Below, piece by piece: positions 8,365 through 16,267 of a DNA stretch of 64,000 nt. Origin of the DNA: JASHSH01 sp036490215 (GTDB taxonomy: Bacteria; Pseudomonadota; Alphaproteobacteria; Rhodospirillales; Magnetospirillaceae); NCBI GenBank assembly GCA_036490215.1, contig DASXEH010000095.1:251499-315498 (forward strand). Reading direction: 5' to 3'. The first letter of the stretch is position 1. Each line of letters opens with the position of its first letter. The position numbers and the translations under genes are program-made. The notes below the pieces were generated by a model. It made no database searches. It saw only the letters and a list, made by a program, of their open reading frames with translations, and had not been told where the DNA came from.

Positions 8365-9590
8365 TGGGGCGTGTGGTTGTCACCGGCATGGGCGGCGTGA
8401 CGCCCTTGGGCGAGGATTGGCAGACCATCAGCGCCAATTTCGCCGCCGGCCGTACCGGCATTCGGGTGATGGAAGATTGGAGCCGTTTTACTGGGGTCAA
8501 CACCCGTCTGGGTGCGCCCGTGATCGGATTCGATGTCGAGGATCGCTACCCGCGCAAGAAGACGCGCACCATGGGCCGCGTGTCGCAGATGGCGGTCTAT
8601 GCCTCCGAGCGGGCGCTGGCCGACGCTGGCCTGCTCGACGATCCGGTCTTGCGTAGTGGCCGCGTCGGTGCGGCCTATGGTTCGTCGTTTGGAAGCCCCG
8701 ATGCGGTGCTCGGCTTCTTCGAACTGCGATCGGAGGGCGCCTCGCGCAATCTGAACGCACGCAACTACATCCAGATGATGGGCCACACCACGGTGGTCAA
8801 TATCGGCCTGTTCTTCGGCATCACGGGCCGCATCATTCCAGCCTCCAGCGCCTGCACCTCGGGTAGCCAGGGAATTGGCTTTGCCTACGAGCTTATCCGT
8901 TCGGGCAAAGCCGACATCATGATCGCGGGCGGCGCCGAAGAGCTCGACGTCACCAGCGCCGCGGTGTTCGATACGCTCTATGCCACCAGCACCAAGAACG
9001 ACAAACCCGAGACCACGCCGCGCCCCTATGATCGCGATCGCGACGGGCTGGTGATCGGCGAAGGCGCGGCCACGCTGATCCTCGAAGATCACGATCATGC
9101 CCGCGCGCGCGGGGCGCGCATCCATGCCGAGCTCGTGGGTTTCGACTCCAATTCTGATGGCAGCCACGCGACTCAGCCGCAATCCGAAACGATGGCGGCG
9201 GTGATGGGGCTGGCGCTGGCCGATGCCGGCTTGGCGCCCGAGGCGATCGGCTTCGTCTCCGGCCATGGCACTGCCACCGAATGGGGCGATCTGGCCGAGA
9301 CCAAGGCGACCAATCAGGTGTTTGGTCCCAAGATGCCGATCCATTCGCTGAAGGGTCATTTCGGGCACAATCTCGGCGCTTGCGGTGCGGTCGAGGCATG
9401 GCTCGGGATCGAAATGATGCGTGACGGCCTGTTCTATCCGACGGCGAATCTGGTCACGGTCGATGAGCGCTGCGGCGAACTCGATTATGTGATGGGGTCG
9501 CCGCGATCACTGCAAATCGACCACCTGATGTCCAATAATTTCGCCTTCGGTGGCATCAACACGTCGCTGATCTTCCGGCGTATCACCTGA
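8364..9590 (+). CDS. apeR: Beta-ketoacyl-ACP synthase (ApeR-like), last gene of the APE operon
   Basis: A 408-residue ketosynthase. Catalytic Cys lies in SSACTSGSQG near residue 168, His in SGHGTATEWGD near 303 and His in LKGHFGHNLGACG near 335-338. It is more FabF-like than the upstream ketosynthase and in described APE clusters ApeR is proposed to make early condensation steps. Start ATG 8364 is fixed by the TGATG overlap with the reductase. The operon seems to end here: the next gene follows after 66 bases with its own strong ribosome binding site. Confidence 0.85.
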   Translation: MGRVVVTGMGGVTPLGEDWQTISANFAAGRTGIRVMEDWSRFTGVNTRLGAPVIGFDVEDRYPRKKTRTMGRVSQMAVYASERALADAGLLDDPVLRSGRVGAAYGSSFGSPDAVLGFFELRSEGASRNLNARNYIQMMGHTTVVNIGLFFGITGRIIPASSACTSGSQGIGFAYELIRSGKADIMIAGGAEELDVTSAAVFDTLYATSTKNDKPETTPRPYDRDRDGLVIGEGAATLILEDHDHARARGARIHAELVGFDSNSDGSHATQPQSETMAAVMGLALADAGLAPEAIGFVSGHGTATEWGDLAETKATNQVFGPKMPIHSLKGHFGHNLGACGAVEAWLGIEMMRDGLFYPTANLVTVDERCGELDYVMGSPRSLQIDHLMSNNFAFGGINTSLIFRRIT

Positions 9591-9656
9591 ATTGTTGGCT
9601 GCGATCCGGCAGGTGGTGACCCTGGGGCCGAAAACCGAAACCGAGAGGAGGCGAGA

Positions 9657-10469
9657 GTGCTCGTCGATTTATTGTATGGCATGCCGACCTGGGAAATGGC
9701 GGTCTGGGTGGTCGCACTGACGGTGGCGCTGTCGCTGCTCGGTGTGTTGATCACGATCCGCATTCTGCCGCCTGATCTACGCCGTAAGCACAACGAATTC
9801 GTCGGTTTCAATTCGGCGCTGGTCGGGGTCTTTTTCGCAGTCCTGCTTGCCTTCATCGCAGTCTCCGCCTGGGAATCATTCGGCAAGGCCGGCGATACGG
9901 CAGCCACCGAAGCCTCGCTGACGGGCGATCTTGCTCGCGATGCCAATCTGTTCCCAGAGCCGTTGCGCACCGAGCTTCTGAATGATGTGCGTGACTACGT
10001 CGAGATCGTCCTCGACAAAGAATGGCCAGCCATGGCCGACGGGATCGAGCTCGGCGACGAAGGCTGGCGGCCGATGAACAAATTCCATCGCGATCTGGTG
10101 TCGTTCCGCACCACCGACCCCATTCAGATCGCCATGTTCTCGGAGGTGCTCAAGCGGATGAATGAGTTCTATGACGCGAGGCGCATTCGAATTCTCGCTG
10201 CGGAGGACCATATCGATCCGGCCGTTTGGTGGGTTGTGTTGTTCGGTTCTGCCGGGACGATCGTGATGACCCTTCTATTCGGGATGGAAAGTCTCAAGGT
10301 CCACTTGTTCATGACGGGTTCGGTCGCGGCTTCAATCGGGTTGGTGATCGTGCTGATCATCGCGTTCGACTATCCGTTCCGTGGCGAGGTGCAGATCTCG
10401 CCCGACGCTTTCCGGAATGTGCGGCACAACATGGAGCAAATGGGCGTCACCTTTACCTCTCATAAGTGA
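9657..10469 (+). CDS. DUF4239 membrane protein
   Basis: A 270-residue membrane protein starting with GTG after GAGAGGAGGCGA. There are two N-terminal TM helices (about residues 13-35 and 52-72), a cytosolic or periplasmic helical middle, and two C-terminal TM helices (about 195-215 and 220-242). This layout and HNEFVGFNSALVGVFFAVLL match DUF4239, a bestrophin-like family of unknown role. It follows the APE operon on the same strand, but the 66-base gap and its own ribosome site suggest it is not part of the pathway. Its end overlaps the end of the convergent glycosyltransferase gene by 10 bases. Confidence 0.75.
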   Translation: MLVDLLYGMPTWEMAVWVVALTVALSLLGVLITIRILPPDLRRKHNEFVGFNSALVGVFFAVLLAFIAVSAWESFGKAGDTAATEASLTGDLARDANLFPEPLRTELLNDVRDYVEIVLDKEWPAMADGIELGDEGWRPMNKFHRDLVSFRTTDPIQIAMFSEVLKRMNEFYDARRIRILAAEDHIDPAVWWVVLFGSAGTIVMTLLFGMESLKVHLFMTGSVAASIGLVIVLIIAFDYPFRGEVQISPDAFRNVRHNMEQMGVTFTSHK

Positions 10470-11701
10470 GGGCGACGCTTTGACATGATGGTCTCGATGG
10501 CCGTGACCGCCGCTGTGCGGCCATCTTCGGTGGCCATCTGCTTGCCCAGCGTGGCCGCTCGGGCGCGCGTGTCGGTGCGCTCGGCGAAGGCGATGCCGCC
10601 GGCCAAGGCGGCTGACGTCAGCGCTTTTGCATTCGTCGCCGGCGCGGCCACGCCGGCCAGTCGCAGTCGGTCTGCCCAGAAGGGCTGATCGCCGGCAAAT
10701 GGGACGACGACCGACGGAACGCCGGCCCGCGCCGCAGAATGGGTGGTGCCCGAGCCGCCGTGATGAACCACCAGCGATGTTTTGGGAAACAGCCAGTCAT
10801 GTGGCGTTTCCCCGATGGCAAGGAAGTTGGCCGGCAGTTCGGCAGCATCGACGCCACTCCACCCGCCATAGAACAGGGCGCGCCGTCCCGCCACCGCGGC
10901 GATGACCACGTCGAGCAGCTTGCGACGCTCGAAGCCGGCCATGCTGCCGAACCCCACATAGAGCGGCGGTTCGCCAGCGTTCAGGAAATCGCTGAGACTT
11001 GGTGGCGGCGTCCACTCTGGCGCTCGGGTCAGCCACTGGCCGCAGACATGGACATCCTCCGGCCAGTCGCCGGGGCGCGGCAGAAGGCTGGGTGAAACGC
11101 CGTACAGCATCGGCAAATCGGTCCACACCGCGCGCCGTGGCGGAAGCTTGCAGACAGCGGCCCGCGCCACATTGGTCGCCGTGCGGAATGCGCGCCACAC
11201 CATCGCGTTGACGAAGCGATGGCTCGGCCGATTGAGCCAGCCCGGGAGTGTCCGTGGGGGCAAGAACGGCGACGCAAAAGCCGCCGTCGGCGTGATCGGA
11301 ATCAGCCCCAGCCCGATCGCCGGGATGTCGAGGTATTCCGCAACCGAGAAGCCGACGAAAGCGGCCAGGCCCGAAACGAGGATGGCGTCACCGCCTTGCG
11401 CGGCTGCGGCGATATCTTTCATCCATGCGGCCGTGTTGGCATTGGCGATCTGCGCGAAGGCGGCAGCCAGATTCCTGACGCGGCTGCCACCGGCCTCGGT
11501 GAGGACATTGGTGTCTCGCAACACCGCTTTCATGTCGCCGGCGAGTGCCGTGGCCGGTATGCCAAGGGACGTAGGCGAGCCAAGTGTCGCACCATCGGCA
11601 AACAGGCGGACCTCATGACCCGCATCCATCAACCCGCGGCTCAGCGCTGACAGGGGGCGCGTGTCGCCTTCGGTGCCATAGGTCGCGACGACGAACTTCA
11701 T
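10460..11701 (-). CDS. UGT-type glycosyltransferase (GT1/GT28 sterol glucosyltransferase-like)
   Basis: A 413-residue GT-B glycosyltransferase. The N-terminus MKFVVATYGTEGDTRPLSAL with the Gly-Asp-x-x-P pattern is that of sterol or macrolide UDP-glucosyltransferases, and the C-terminal domain has the donor-binding block VVHHGGSGTTHSAARAGVPS near residue 318 and PFAGDQPFWADR after it. It likely adds a sugar to a small hydrophobic molecule in the cytoplasm, possibly for detoxification. Start ATG 11701 overlaps the upstream TetR stop by 4 bases, so both genes share one transcript and the TetR operator. The natural substrate cannot be told. Confidence 0.82.
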   Translation of the reverse strand: MKFVVATYGTEGDTRPLSALSRGLMDAGHEVRLFADGATLGSPTSLGIPATALAGDMKAVLRDTNVLTEAGGSRVRNLAAAFAQIANANTAAWMKDIAAAAQGGDAILVSGLAAFVGFSVAEYLDIPAIGLGLIPITPTAAFASPFLPPRTLPGWLNRPSHRFVNAMVWRAFRTATNVARAAVCKLPPRRAVWTDLPMLYGVSPSLLPRPGDWPEDVHVCGQWLTRAPEWTPPPSLSDFLNAGEPPLYVGFGSMAGFERRKLLDVVIAAVAGRRALFYGGWSGVDAAELPANFLAIGETPHDWLFPKTSLVVHHGGSGTTHSAARAGVPSVVVPFAGDQPFWADRLRLAGVAAPATNAKALTSAALAGGIAFAERTDTRARAATLGKQMATEDGRTAAVTAIETIMSKRRPHL

Positions 11702-12354
11702 GAGTGTCTCCGCCGCGCGCTCGGCGGATGGCTTCGCTCCGCACCCTCGACGAACAGTTTGACGGCTGCGCGGAGTTCGTCGTGCAGCGTCAATCCCGGA
11801 ACGGTCAGCCAGCGCATCAATGCGCCGAGATAGAGATGGTGAAACAGCGTCGCCAAATGGGGCGCCGTAAGGTCGGTTCGCACTTCGCCCCTGCGCTGCC
11901 CTGCCTCGATCAGCGCCGCGAAGGTATTGCCGATATTTGCCGTCGCGTCCTGCGCGCCATCGCGAATGGCCGTGTCCGCGCTCATGAAACGAAAGCGCAG
12001 ATAAGGCGGCATATAGGCCCGATGCCGTTCGCACCATGTCGCCGAAACGTCCAACAGATACGAAATGCGCGATGCGAAGGTGGTGCGGCGCTCGATCTGC
12101 GGTGCCAGGCGCTGCAGATCGCGCTCCAGTTGGGCATGAATCCAATGGGCGAGCAGCGCTTCTTTGACCGGGAAGTGGTTGTACAGCGTGCGCTTGGCCA
12201 CATCGGCTTCGGCCGCGATCTGTTCCATGGTCACGACGTCATAGCCTTGCGCCTCGAACAGGCGCAGCGCCGTGGAGACCAGATGCTCCAGCGTCTGGTG
12301 CCGCTTGCGTTGGCGTCGGCTCGGGGTCGTAGCTTCGATTGCGGGTGCAGGCAT
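11698..12354 (-). CDS. TetR/AcrR-family transcriptional repressor
   Basis: A 218-residue regulator. Residues 18-64 form the TetR helix-turn-helix (LEHLVSTALRLFEAQGYDVV, EQIAAEADVAKRTLYNHFPV), and the rest is the variable ligand-binding part. It is the first gene of a two-gene operon with the glycosyltransferase. The start ATG at 12354 lies 9 bases from a 23-base inverted repeat that overlaps the -10 box, so autorepression released by an inducer is very likely. The inducer may be the glycosyltransferase substrate (inference). Confidence 0.88.
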   Translation of the reverse strand: MPAPAIEATTPSRRQRKRHQTLEHLVSTALRLFEAQGYDVVTMEQIAAEADVAKRTLYNHFPVKEALLAHWIHAQLERDLQRLAPQIERRTTFASRISYLLDVSATWCERHRAYMPPYLRFRFMSADTAIRDGAQDATANIGNTFAALIEAGQRRGEVRTDLTAPHLATLFHHLYLGALMRWLTVPGLTLHDELRAAVKLFVEGAERSHPPSARRRHS

Positions 12355-12363
12355 CGCCTTGCC

Positions 12364-12386
12364 AAAAGTATACGTCGTATACTTTT
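12364..12386. promoter_or_regulatory. TetR operator, 10-base perfect inverted repeat
   Basis: Two perfect arms (AAAAGTATAC and GTATACTTTT) around a GTC centre, 23 bases in all. It ends within the -10 box of the promoter reading toward the TetR gene and lies 9 bases before its start codon. The size, symmetry and place are those of an autoregulatory TetR operator. Confidence 0.85.
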
Positions 12387-12411
12387 ATACAGTGTGCATA
12401 TATTTTTGCAA
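12384..12411 (-). promoter_or_regulatory. Sigma-70 type promoter of the TetR-glycosyltransferase operon
   Basis: Read on the minus strand: TTGCAA (12411-12406), 16 bases, then TATAAA (12389-12384). The spacing and AT-rich spacer are good for a housekeeping promoter, and the operator overlaps the -10 box. Confidence 0.6.
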
Positions 12412-12487
12412 GAACGTGCCGATGGCAAGCGCCACCGCGGGCCAATGCTGGCCGCGTCCGTTCTGAAAATCAGCGAAGTGTGAAAAA

Positions 12488-12562
<75 letters not shown>

Positions 12563-12793
12563 ATCCAGACCGGAGATCCCAGAAAAGGCCCGGGATGGGT
12601 CGAGGGGGCGGACCCTAGCGCGTCTTTCCTGCCTTCGCAAGCGCGGGAAAAGCCCTTTCCCACAGTTGTTACGGCCGGCATTTGCGCTTGGTCGCCTGCC
12701 TAGCTTCGGCCACAAGAGCATGTTACGGGCAAAGGAAAGGTTAACGGCCCGCCGGGTTTGGTCCGGCACCCGTGAACAGACCGGAGGGCGCGC

Positions 12794-13702
12794 ATGGCGC
12801 ATGACAAGACTTACACGCTGAGCGGCAAGACGATCCATCTCGCCAAACTCGACCAGCACAAGCGGTTCGACAGCCAGGCCGTCTATGACGACCGTCTGCA
12901 CGAGGCGCAGACGGCCATGCTGCGGGTGCAGGAGGCCTATTTCCACGAGAAGCGCCGCGCCATCATTGTCTTCGAGGGTTGGGACGCGGCCGGCAAGGGC
13001 GGCGCCATTCGCCGCCTGACCGAAAAGCTCGATCCGCGCGGCTGCAAGGTCTGGCCGATAGCCGCGCCGAAGCCCGAGGAGCAGGGGCGGCATTACCTCT
13101 ACCGCTTCTGGCAGCGCCTGCCCGAGCCCGGCACCATCGCCGTGTTCGATCGCTCCTGGTATGGGCGGGTGCTGGTCGAGCGTGTCGAGGGCTTTGCCAA
13201 GAAGCACGAGTGGAAGCGCGCCTATCACGAGATCAACGAATTCGAAAAGATGCTGACCGATGACGGCGTGCGCATCGTTAAACTGTTCCTGCACATCACC
13301 GATGATGAACAGCTCAAGCGCTTCATTGAGCGCCTGCGCAATCCCTATAAGCGCTGGAAACTGTCGGGCGAGGATTTGCGCAACCGGGCACGGCGCAAAG
13401 ATTACGAGGGCGCGATCGACGATATGTTCGCCCACACCTCGACCAAGCACGCGCCGTGGCACGCCATCGCCGGCAATCATAAATGGCAGGCGCGCGTCCA
13501 TGTGATCGAAGGCGTGGTGAAGGCGCTGTCCGAGGGCGTGAAGTTGAAGCCGCCACCGCTCGATCCGCAGGTTCAGGCGCAGGCAGCCGTGGCGCTCGGT
13601 GTCTCGCCGGCCACGGTCACCGGCAAAGACGGTGGCGCGAAGGCCGGCAAAAAGGCCGCAAAAAAGAAGCGGAAAAAGAAGAAGGACAAGGCAGACAAAT
13701 AG
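12794..13702 (+). CDS. ppk2: Polyphosphate kinase 2 (PPK2) family protein
   Basis: A 302-residue soluble kinase of the PPK2 family, which transfers phosphate between polyphosphate and nucleotides. Walker A is GWDAAGKGG at residues 62-70, the lid/Walker B region is DRSWYGR starting at 119, and the NPYKRWK block near 188 is also typical. The start has GGAGGG eight bases upstream. The last 20 residues are almost only Lys/Ala/Asp (a basic tail beyond the catalytic domain, perhaps for binding polyphosphate or nucleic acid; inference). Whether it prefers NMP, NDP or GTP synthesis is not decidable here. Confidence 0.88.
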   Translation: MAHDKTYTLSGKTIHLAKLDQHKRFDSQAVYDDRLHEAQTAMLRVQEAYFHEKRRAIIVFEGWDAAGKGGAIRRLTEKLDPRGCKVWPIAAPKPEEQGRHYLYRFWQRLPEPGTIAVFDRSWYGRVLVERVEGFAKKHEWKRAYHEINEFEKMLTDDGVRIVKLFLHITDDEQLKRFIERLRNPYKRWKLSGEDLRNRARRKDYEGAIDDMFAHTSTKHAPWHAIAGNHKWQARVHVIEGVVKALSEGVKLKPPPLDPQVQAQAAVALGVSPATVTGKDGGAKAGKKAAKKKRKKKKDKADK

Positions 13703-13797
13703 GTCGCTCGACGCCCCGAATCGACGACTGCCGCCGCATAGTGCCGCGCCATCGACGAGTGGGACCCTCGTCCGCCCGACCCGGACTCGACCGTCGC

Positions 13798-13995
13798 TTA
13801 CTCGGCGACGCGGTAGAGCCGTGGATCCTTCAGTGCCGTTACCGAAATGGTCTTGGCCGCGGTCAAATCGCCCACGCGCACCAGCCGCGCATGTGCGATG
13901 CCTTCGGCATCCTTTTTCAGATCGAGCACTTCCCAAATTGTCGAAGTATCCGTCTGCCGAAACTTCTGTCCCGGCTGCACTTCACGCCGCGCCAT
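13798..13995 (-). CDS. Small conserved-looking protein of unknown function
   Basis: A 65-residue soluble protein beginning MARREVQPGQKFRQTDTS at ATG 13995. It reads as a small beta-rich domain (IWEVLDLKKDAEGIAHARLV) with balanced composition and in-frame stop, unlike the antisense ORFs around it. I recognise the look of a short conserved alphaproteobacterial protein but cannot name a family. It ends 95 bases from the PPK2 stop and is convergent to it. Confidence 0.6.
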   Translation of the reverse strand: MARREVQPGQKFRQTDTSTIWEVLDLKKDAEGIAHARLVRVGDLTAAKTISVTALKDPRLYRVAE

Positions 13996-14415
13996 GGCTG
14001 TACTATCCCTCAAACCCTGTCGTCACGACCGCCGTGCCGCGTCCCCGACGGAACGGACAGTCTCACCACTTCACCAATTGTCAGAGGGTCGTCTTTTTGC
14101 GACCCGTTCGATGGGTCTCATTTTGGCAAGTCGCATGCCGCGCTGTAAAGGGTTGCAGCGTTTCAGGACTGTGGCGAATTCATCACTGCGGATTGGCGGG
14201 CGAGTCCGCCCGTTCGGCAGATTTTTCGGGATCGGGCATCTCAGGAACCGAGAGATTGGGGCCAAGCGGCGAGTCCGCGCTCGATTTTGGGGGTAAAACG
14301 GGTGCCCAGCGGACCCTAAAAAGGATGCAAGATCGTTGTTGCAATGAAAATGTCTTCGCGTATCATCCGCACCTCTTTTGCCGGACCCCCGTTTACCCTT
14401 TCGGTCCGGCCGCGT
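13996..14415. other. Non-coding stretch before tRNA-Gly
   Basis: I see no convincing gene in these 420 bases. They hold a small hairpin with 6-bp arms GGGTCG/CGACCC at 14086-14105, a GGCGG/CCGCC hairpin near 14204-14219, and a promoter-like pair of boxes before the tRNA. Open frames here lack coding character. Confidence 0.5.
14339..14366 (+). promoter_or_regulatory. Possible promoter of tRNA-Gly
   Basis: TTGCAA at 14339-14344, 16 bases, TATCAT at 14361-14366, 50 bases before the mature tRNA end. Spacing and boxes are reasonable but unsupported by any other signal. Confidence 0.35.
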
Positions 14416-14490
14416 GCGGGCGTAGCTCAGGGGTAGAGCACAACCTTGCCAAGGTTGGGGTCGAGGGTTCGAATCCCTTCGCCCGCTCCA
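14416..14490 (+). tRNA. tRNA-Gly (anticodon GCC), CCA encoded; integration target
   Basis: Complete cloverleaf: acceptor GCGGGCG/CGCCCGC, D arm GCTC...GAGC, anticodon stem CAACC/GGTTG with loop TTGCCAA, T arm GAGGG-TTCGAAT-CCCTT, discriminator T, encoded CCA. Its 3' part is repeated at 31137-31186, so this gene is the attachment site used by the island that follows, and the element restored an intact tRNA. Confidence 0.96.
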
Positions 14491-14491
14491 A
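14442..14491 (+). repeat. Left attachment repeat (attL), 3' half of tRNA-Gly
   Basis: Fifty bases, from the anticodon stem to one base beyond CCA, match 31137-31186 with one difference (G at 14459, A at 31154). Such a direct repeat of a tRNA 3' end is the usual mark of integrase-driven insertion into a tRNA gene. Confidence 0.92.
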
Positions 14492-14547
14492 ATTTCGTCG
14501 ATATTTCAGCCGACTCGCGCGGAACGGCGAGCGCCGCGAATTTTTGC

Positions 14548-14567
14548 GGTGGACAATGGTGTCCACC
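14548..14567. repeat. Perfect 8-bp hairpin just inside attL
   Basis: GGTGGACA and TGTCCACC around ATGG, 57 bases inside the left repeat. It could be a recombination accessory site or a terminator for inward transcription; no T-run follows. Confidence 0.4.
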
Positions 14568-14658
14568 TTGATACCCGATTTAGCTTCACGTCGCGTTGCT
14601 GGCCCGACGCGATCGAGCGCCAGCTCGCGCATGTTGAGGTGAATTAAGTTCGACGTAC

Positions 14659-14751
14659 CTATTCGGCATACTCACCATCGATCGGAACTTCGTAATAGAG
14701 CTGTCCCGTGACGAGACCGGCGGCTTCGAAATAGCCATCGTGCAGTCACGC
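14659..14751 (-). pseudogene. Possible gene remnant after the amidase
   Basis: In the same frame as the amidase, after its TGA and a second TGA two codons later, the minus strand keeps a protein-like reading of about 27 codons (it includes AAGLVTGQLYYEVPIDGEYA) up to TAG at 14659. It looks like the tail of a once longer downstream gene, possibly cut during island formation. No family can be assigned. Confidence 0.3.
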
Positions 14752-16188
14752 TCAGGTCGGTCTGCGATCGGACCATGGAGCACAAGCCTCGAACGCGGCA
14801 GCCGCCGAAATCACCGTGTGGTCGGCGAGATGGCGCCCCATAATTTGCAGGCCGACAGGGAGACCGTCCTCGGTCCAGCCGGCGGGTACGCTCGCCGCTG
14901 GTTGGCCTGTGAAATTCGCGGGATAGAGCGCCGGCGTCCAGGCGTCGTCGGCGACGGCCATCCCGGCGATGGTGCCGGGTCCGGCGCGATCTATGGCGAA
15001 GGCGGGGATGGGAACCGTCGGCGTCAGAATGAGATCGAAGCGCTGCATGAAACGCGCGACGCTGTTGACGGCCGCTTTGCGTTGCGTGACCGCATCGGTG
15101 AATGCGTCGGACGACCATGATTTCGCGAGAAGGTTTTGCACCGATGGCGACAGGTCTTCCTCGCGTCCCGTCGCCAGGCGGCGAAATCCGGCGAGATCGG
15201 TTTCGAGGGCGACGACGGCGCGGAAGCATTCGATGAAGTCGCCGATGGGCGCCGGCTCGAGGCTGACTGTGCAGCCGAGGTCCCGTTCGAACTTAGCCAC
15301 CGCCGCATCGATGATGGCGCGGACGCGCGAATCAACCGGAACGCCGCCCCACTCGGGGCAGTAGGCGACGCGCAATCCAAGTTTCCCTTGCGATCGTGCT
15401 GCGGCCGTCCAACCCACGCCTTCGTTAGGCAGCGACAACCGGTCGCGCGGATCAGGGCCGGCGATGGTTTCCAGCATCAGCGCGGCATCGAGAACGCTGC
15501 GCGCCAATGGGCCGATATGCTCGATCGATTCCCAGCCGGAGACACCCGGTAGAGTTTCGTCACGGCAGCCGGGCCACAACGGTACGCGTCCCATGGACGC
15601 TTTGACGCCGACCAGGCCGGAGAAGGACGCGGGAAGCCGAATCGATCCGCCGCCATCGCTGGCAACGGCAATCGGGCAGATGCCGGCGGCGACGGCCGCC
15701 GCCGATCCGGCACTCGATCCACCCGGCGTCAGGTCGGTGTTCCAGGGATTGCGCGTCGTCGGGAAGAGGGGGTTGTGGCCGAAACCTCCATAGCCGAATT
15801 CGGAGGCATTGGTTTTGCCGAGGATGATCGCGTCCGCTGCGCGCAGGCGTTCGACCACGATGTCGTCTTCGGTCGGAATATAGTCGGCATAGAGTTTCGA
15901 ACCGAAGGTCGTGCGAATGCCTTTGGTGAGGACCAGATCCTTGATCGCCACCGGCACGCCGGCCAACGGCCCGACCGTTTCGCCCCGCGCGATGCGCTGC
16001 GCCAGGGCCTGGGCCGTTTGCCGGGCCAGCTCCGGCGTCGGCGTGCAGAAGGCATTGAGCGTTGGGTTGTGCAGGTCGAGACGGGCGAGTGCCGATTCGG
16101 CAACATCAACTGGCGACAAACAGCCGCTGCGCACGCGCCGCGCAATCTCCGCCGCGCCGAGAGACTCGTAGTTTTCAACGGATGACAT
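14752..16188 (-). CDS. Amidase signature family hydrolase
   Basis: A 478-residue cytosolic amidase. The Ser-cisSer-Lys triad is readable: Lys in VAIKDLVLTKG near residue 80, the Gly/Ser-rich signature TPGGSSAGSAAAVAAG near 150-165 and the nucleophile region DGGGSIRLPASFSGLVG after it. I start at ATG 16188 (MSSVENYESLG), where family similarity begins. It hydrolyses a carboxylic amide, but substrate is open (Asp-tRNA transamidation is unlikely because no gatB/gatC is near). Its location, 79 bases after the stop of a peptide-type binding protein on the same strand, suggests it acts on what that transporter brings in. Confidence 0.85.
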   Translation of the reverse strand: MSSVENYESLGAAEIARRVRSGCLSPVDVAESALARLDLHNPTLNAFCTPTPELARQTAQALAQRIARGETVGPLAGVPVAIKDLVLTKGIRTTFGSKLYADYIPTEDDIVVERLRAADAIILGKTNASEFGYGGFGHNPLFPTTRNPWNTDLTPGGSSAGSAAAVAAGICPIAVASDGGGSIRLPASFSGLVGVKASMGRVPLWPGCRDETLPGVSGWESIEHIGPLARSVLDAALMLETIAGPDPRDRLSLPNEGVGWTAAARSQGKLGLRVAYCPEWGGVPVDSRVRAIIDAAVAKFERDLGCTVSLEPAPIGDFIECFRAVVALETDLAGFRRLATGREEDLSPSVQNLLAKSWSSDAFTDAVTQRKAAVNSVARFMQRFDLILTPTVPIPAFAIDRAGPGTIAGMAVADDAWTPALYPANFTGQPAASVPAGWTEDGLPVGLQIMGRHLADHTVISAAAAFEACAPWSDRRPT

Positions 16189-16267
16189 GAAGCCGGCGGT
16201 CCATTTCTTGAGCGGGAAGAAGCCTTGCCTCCCGCGACCGTTCGGCCGCGGGAGGAAGCCGTATTGA

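Noticed and set aside
14393..14632. Minus-strand 79-residue ORF with text like RAKGFEPSTPTLARLCS
   Set aside because: It is the antisense of tRNA-Gly; this peptide is a well-known false annotation arising from tRNA genes.
13599..14642. 347-residue plus-strand ORF running from the PPK2 end through tRNA-Gly
   Set aside because: It reads through a tRNA gene and non-coding DNA and overlaps PPK2 in another frame; no domain features.
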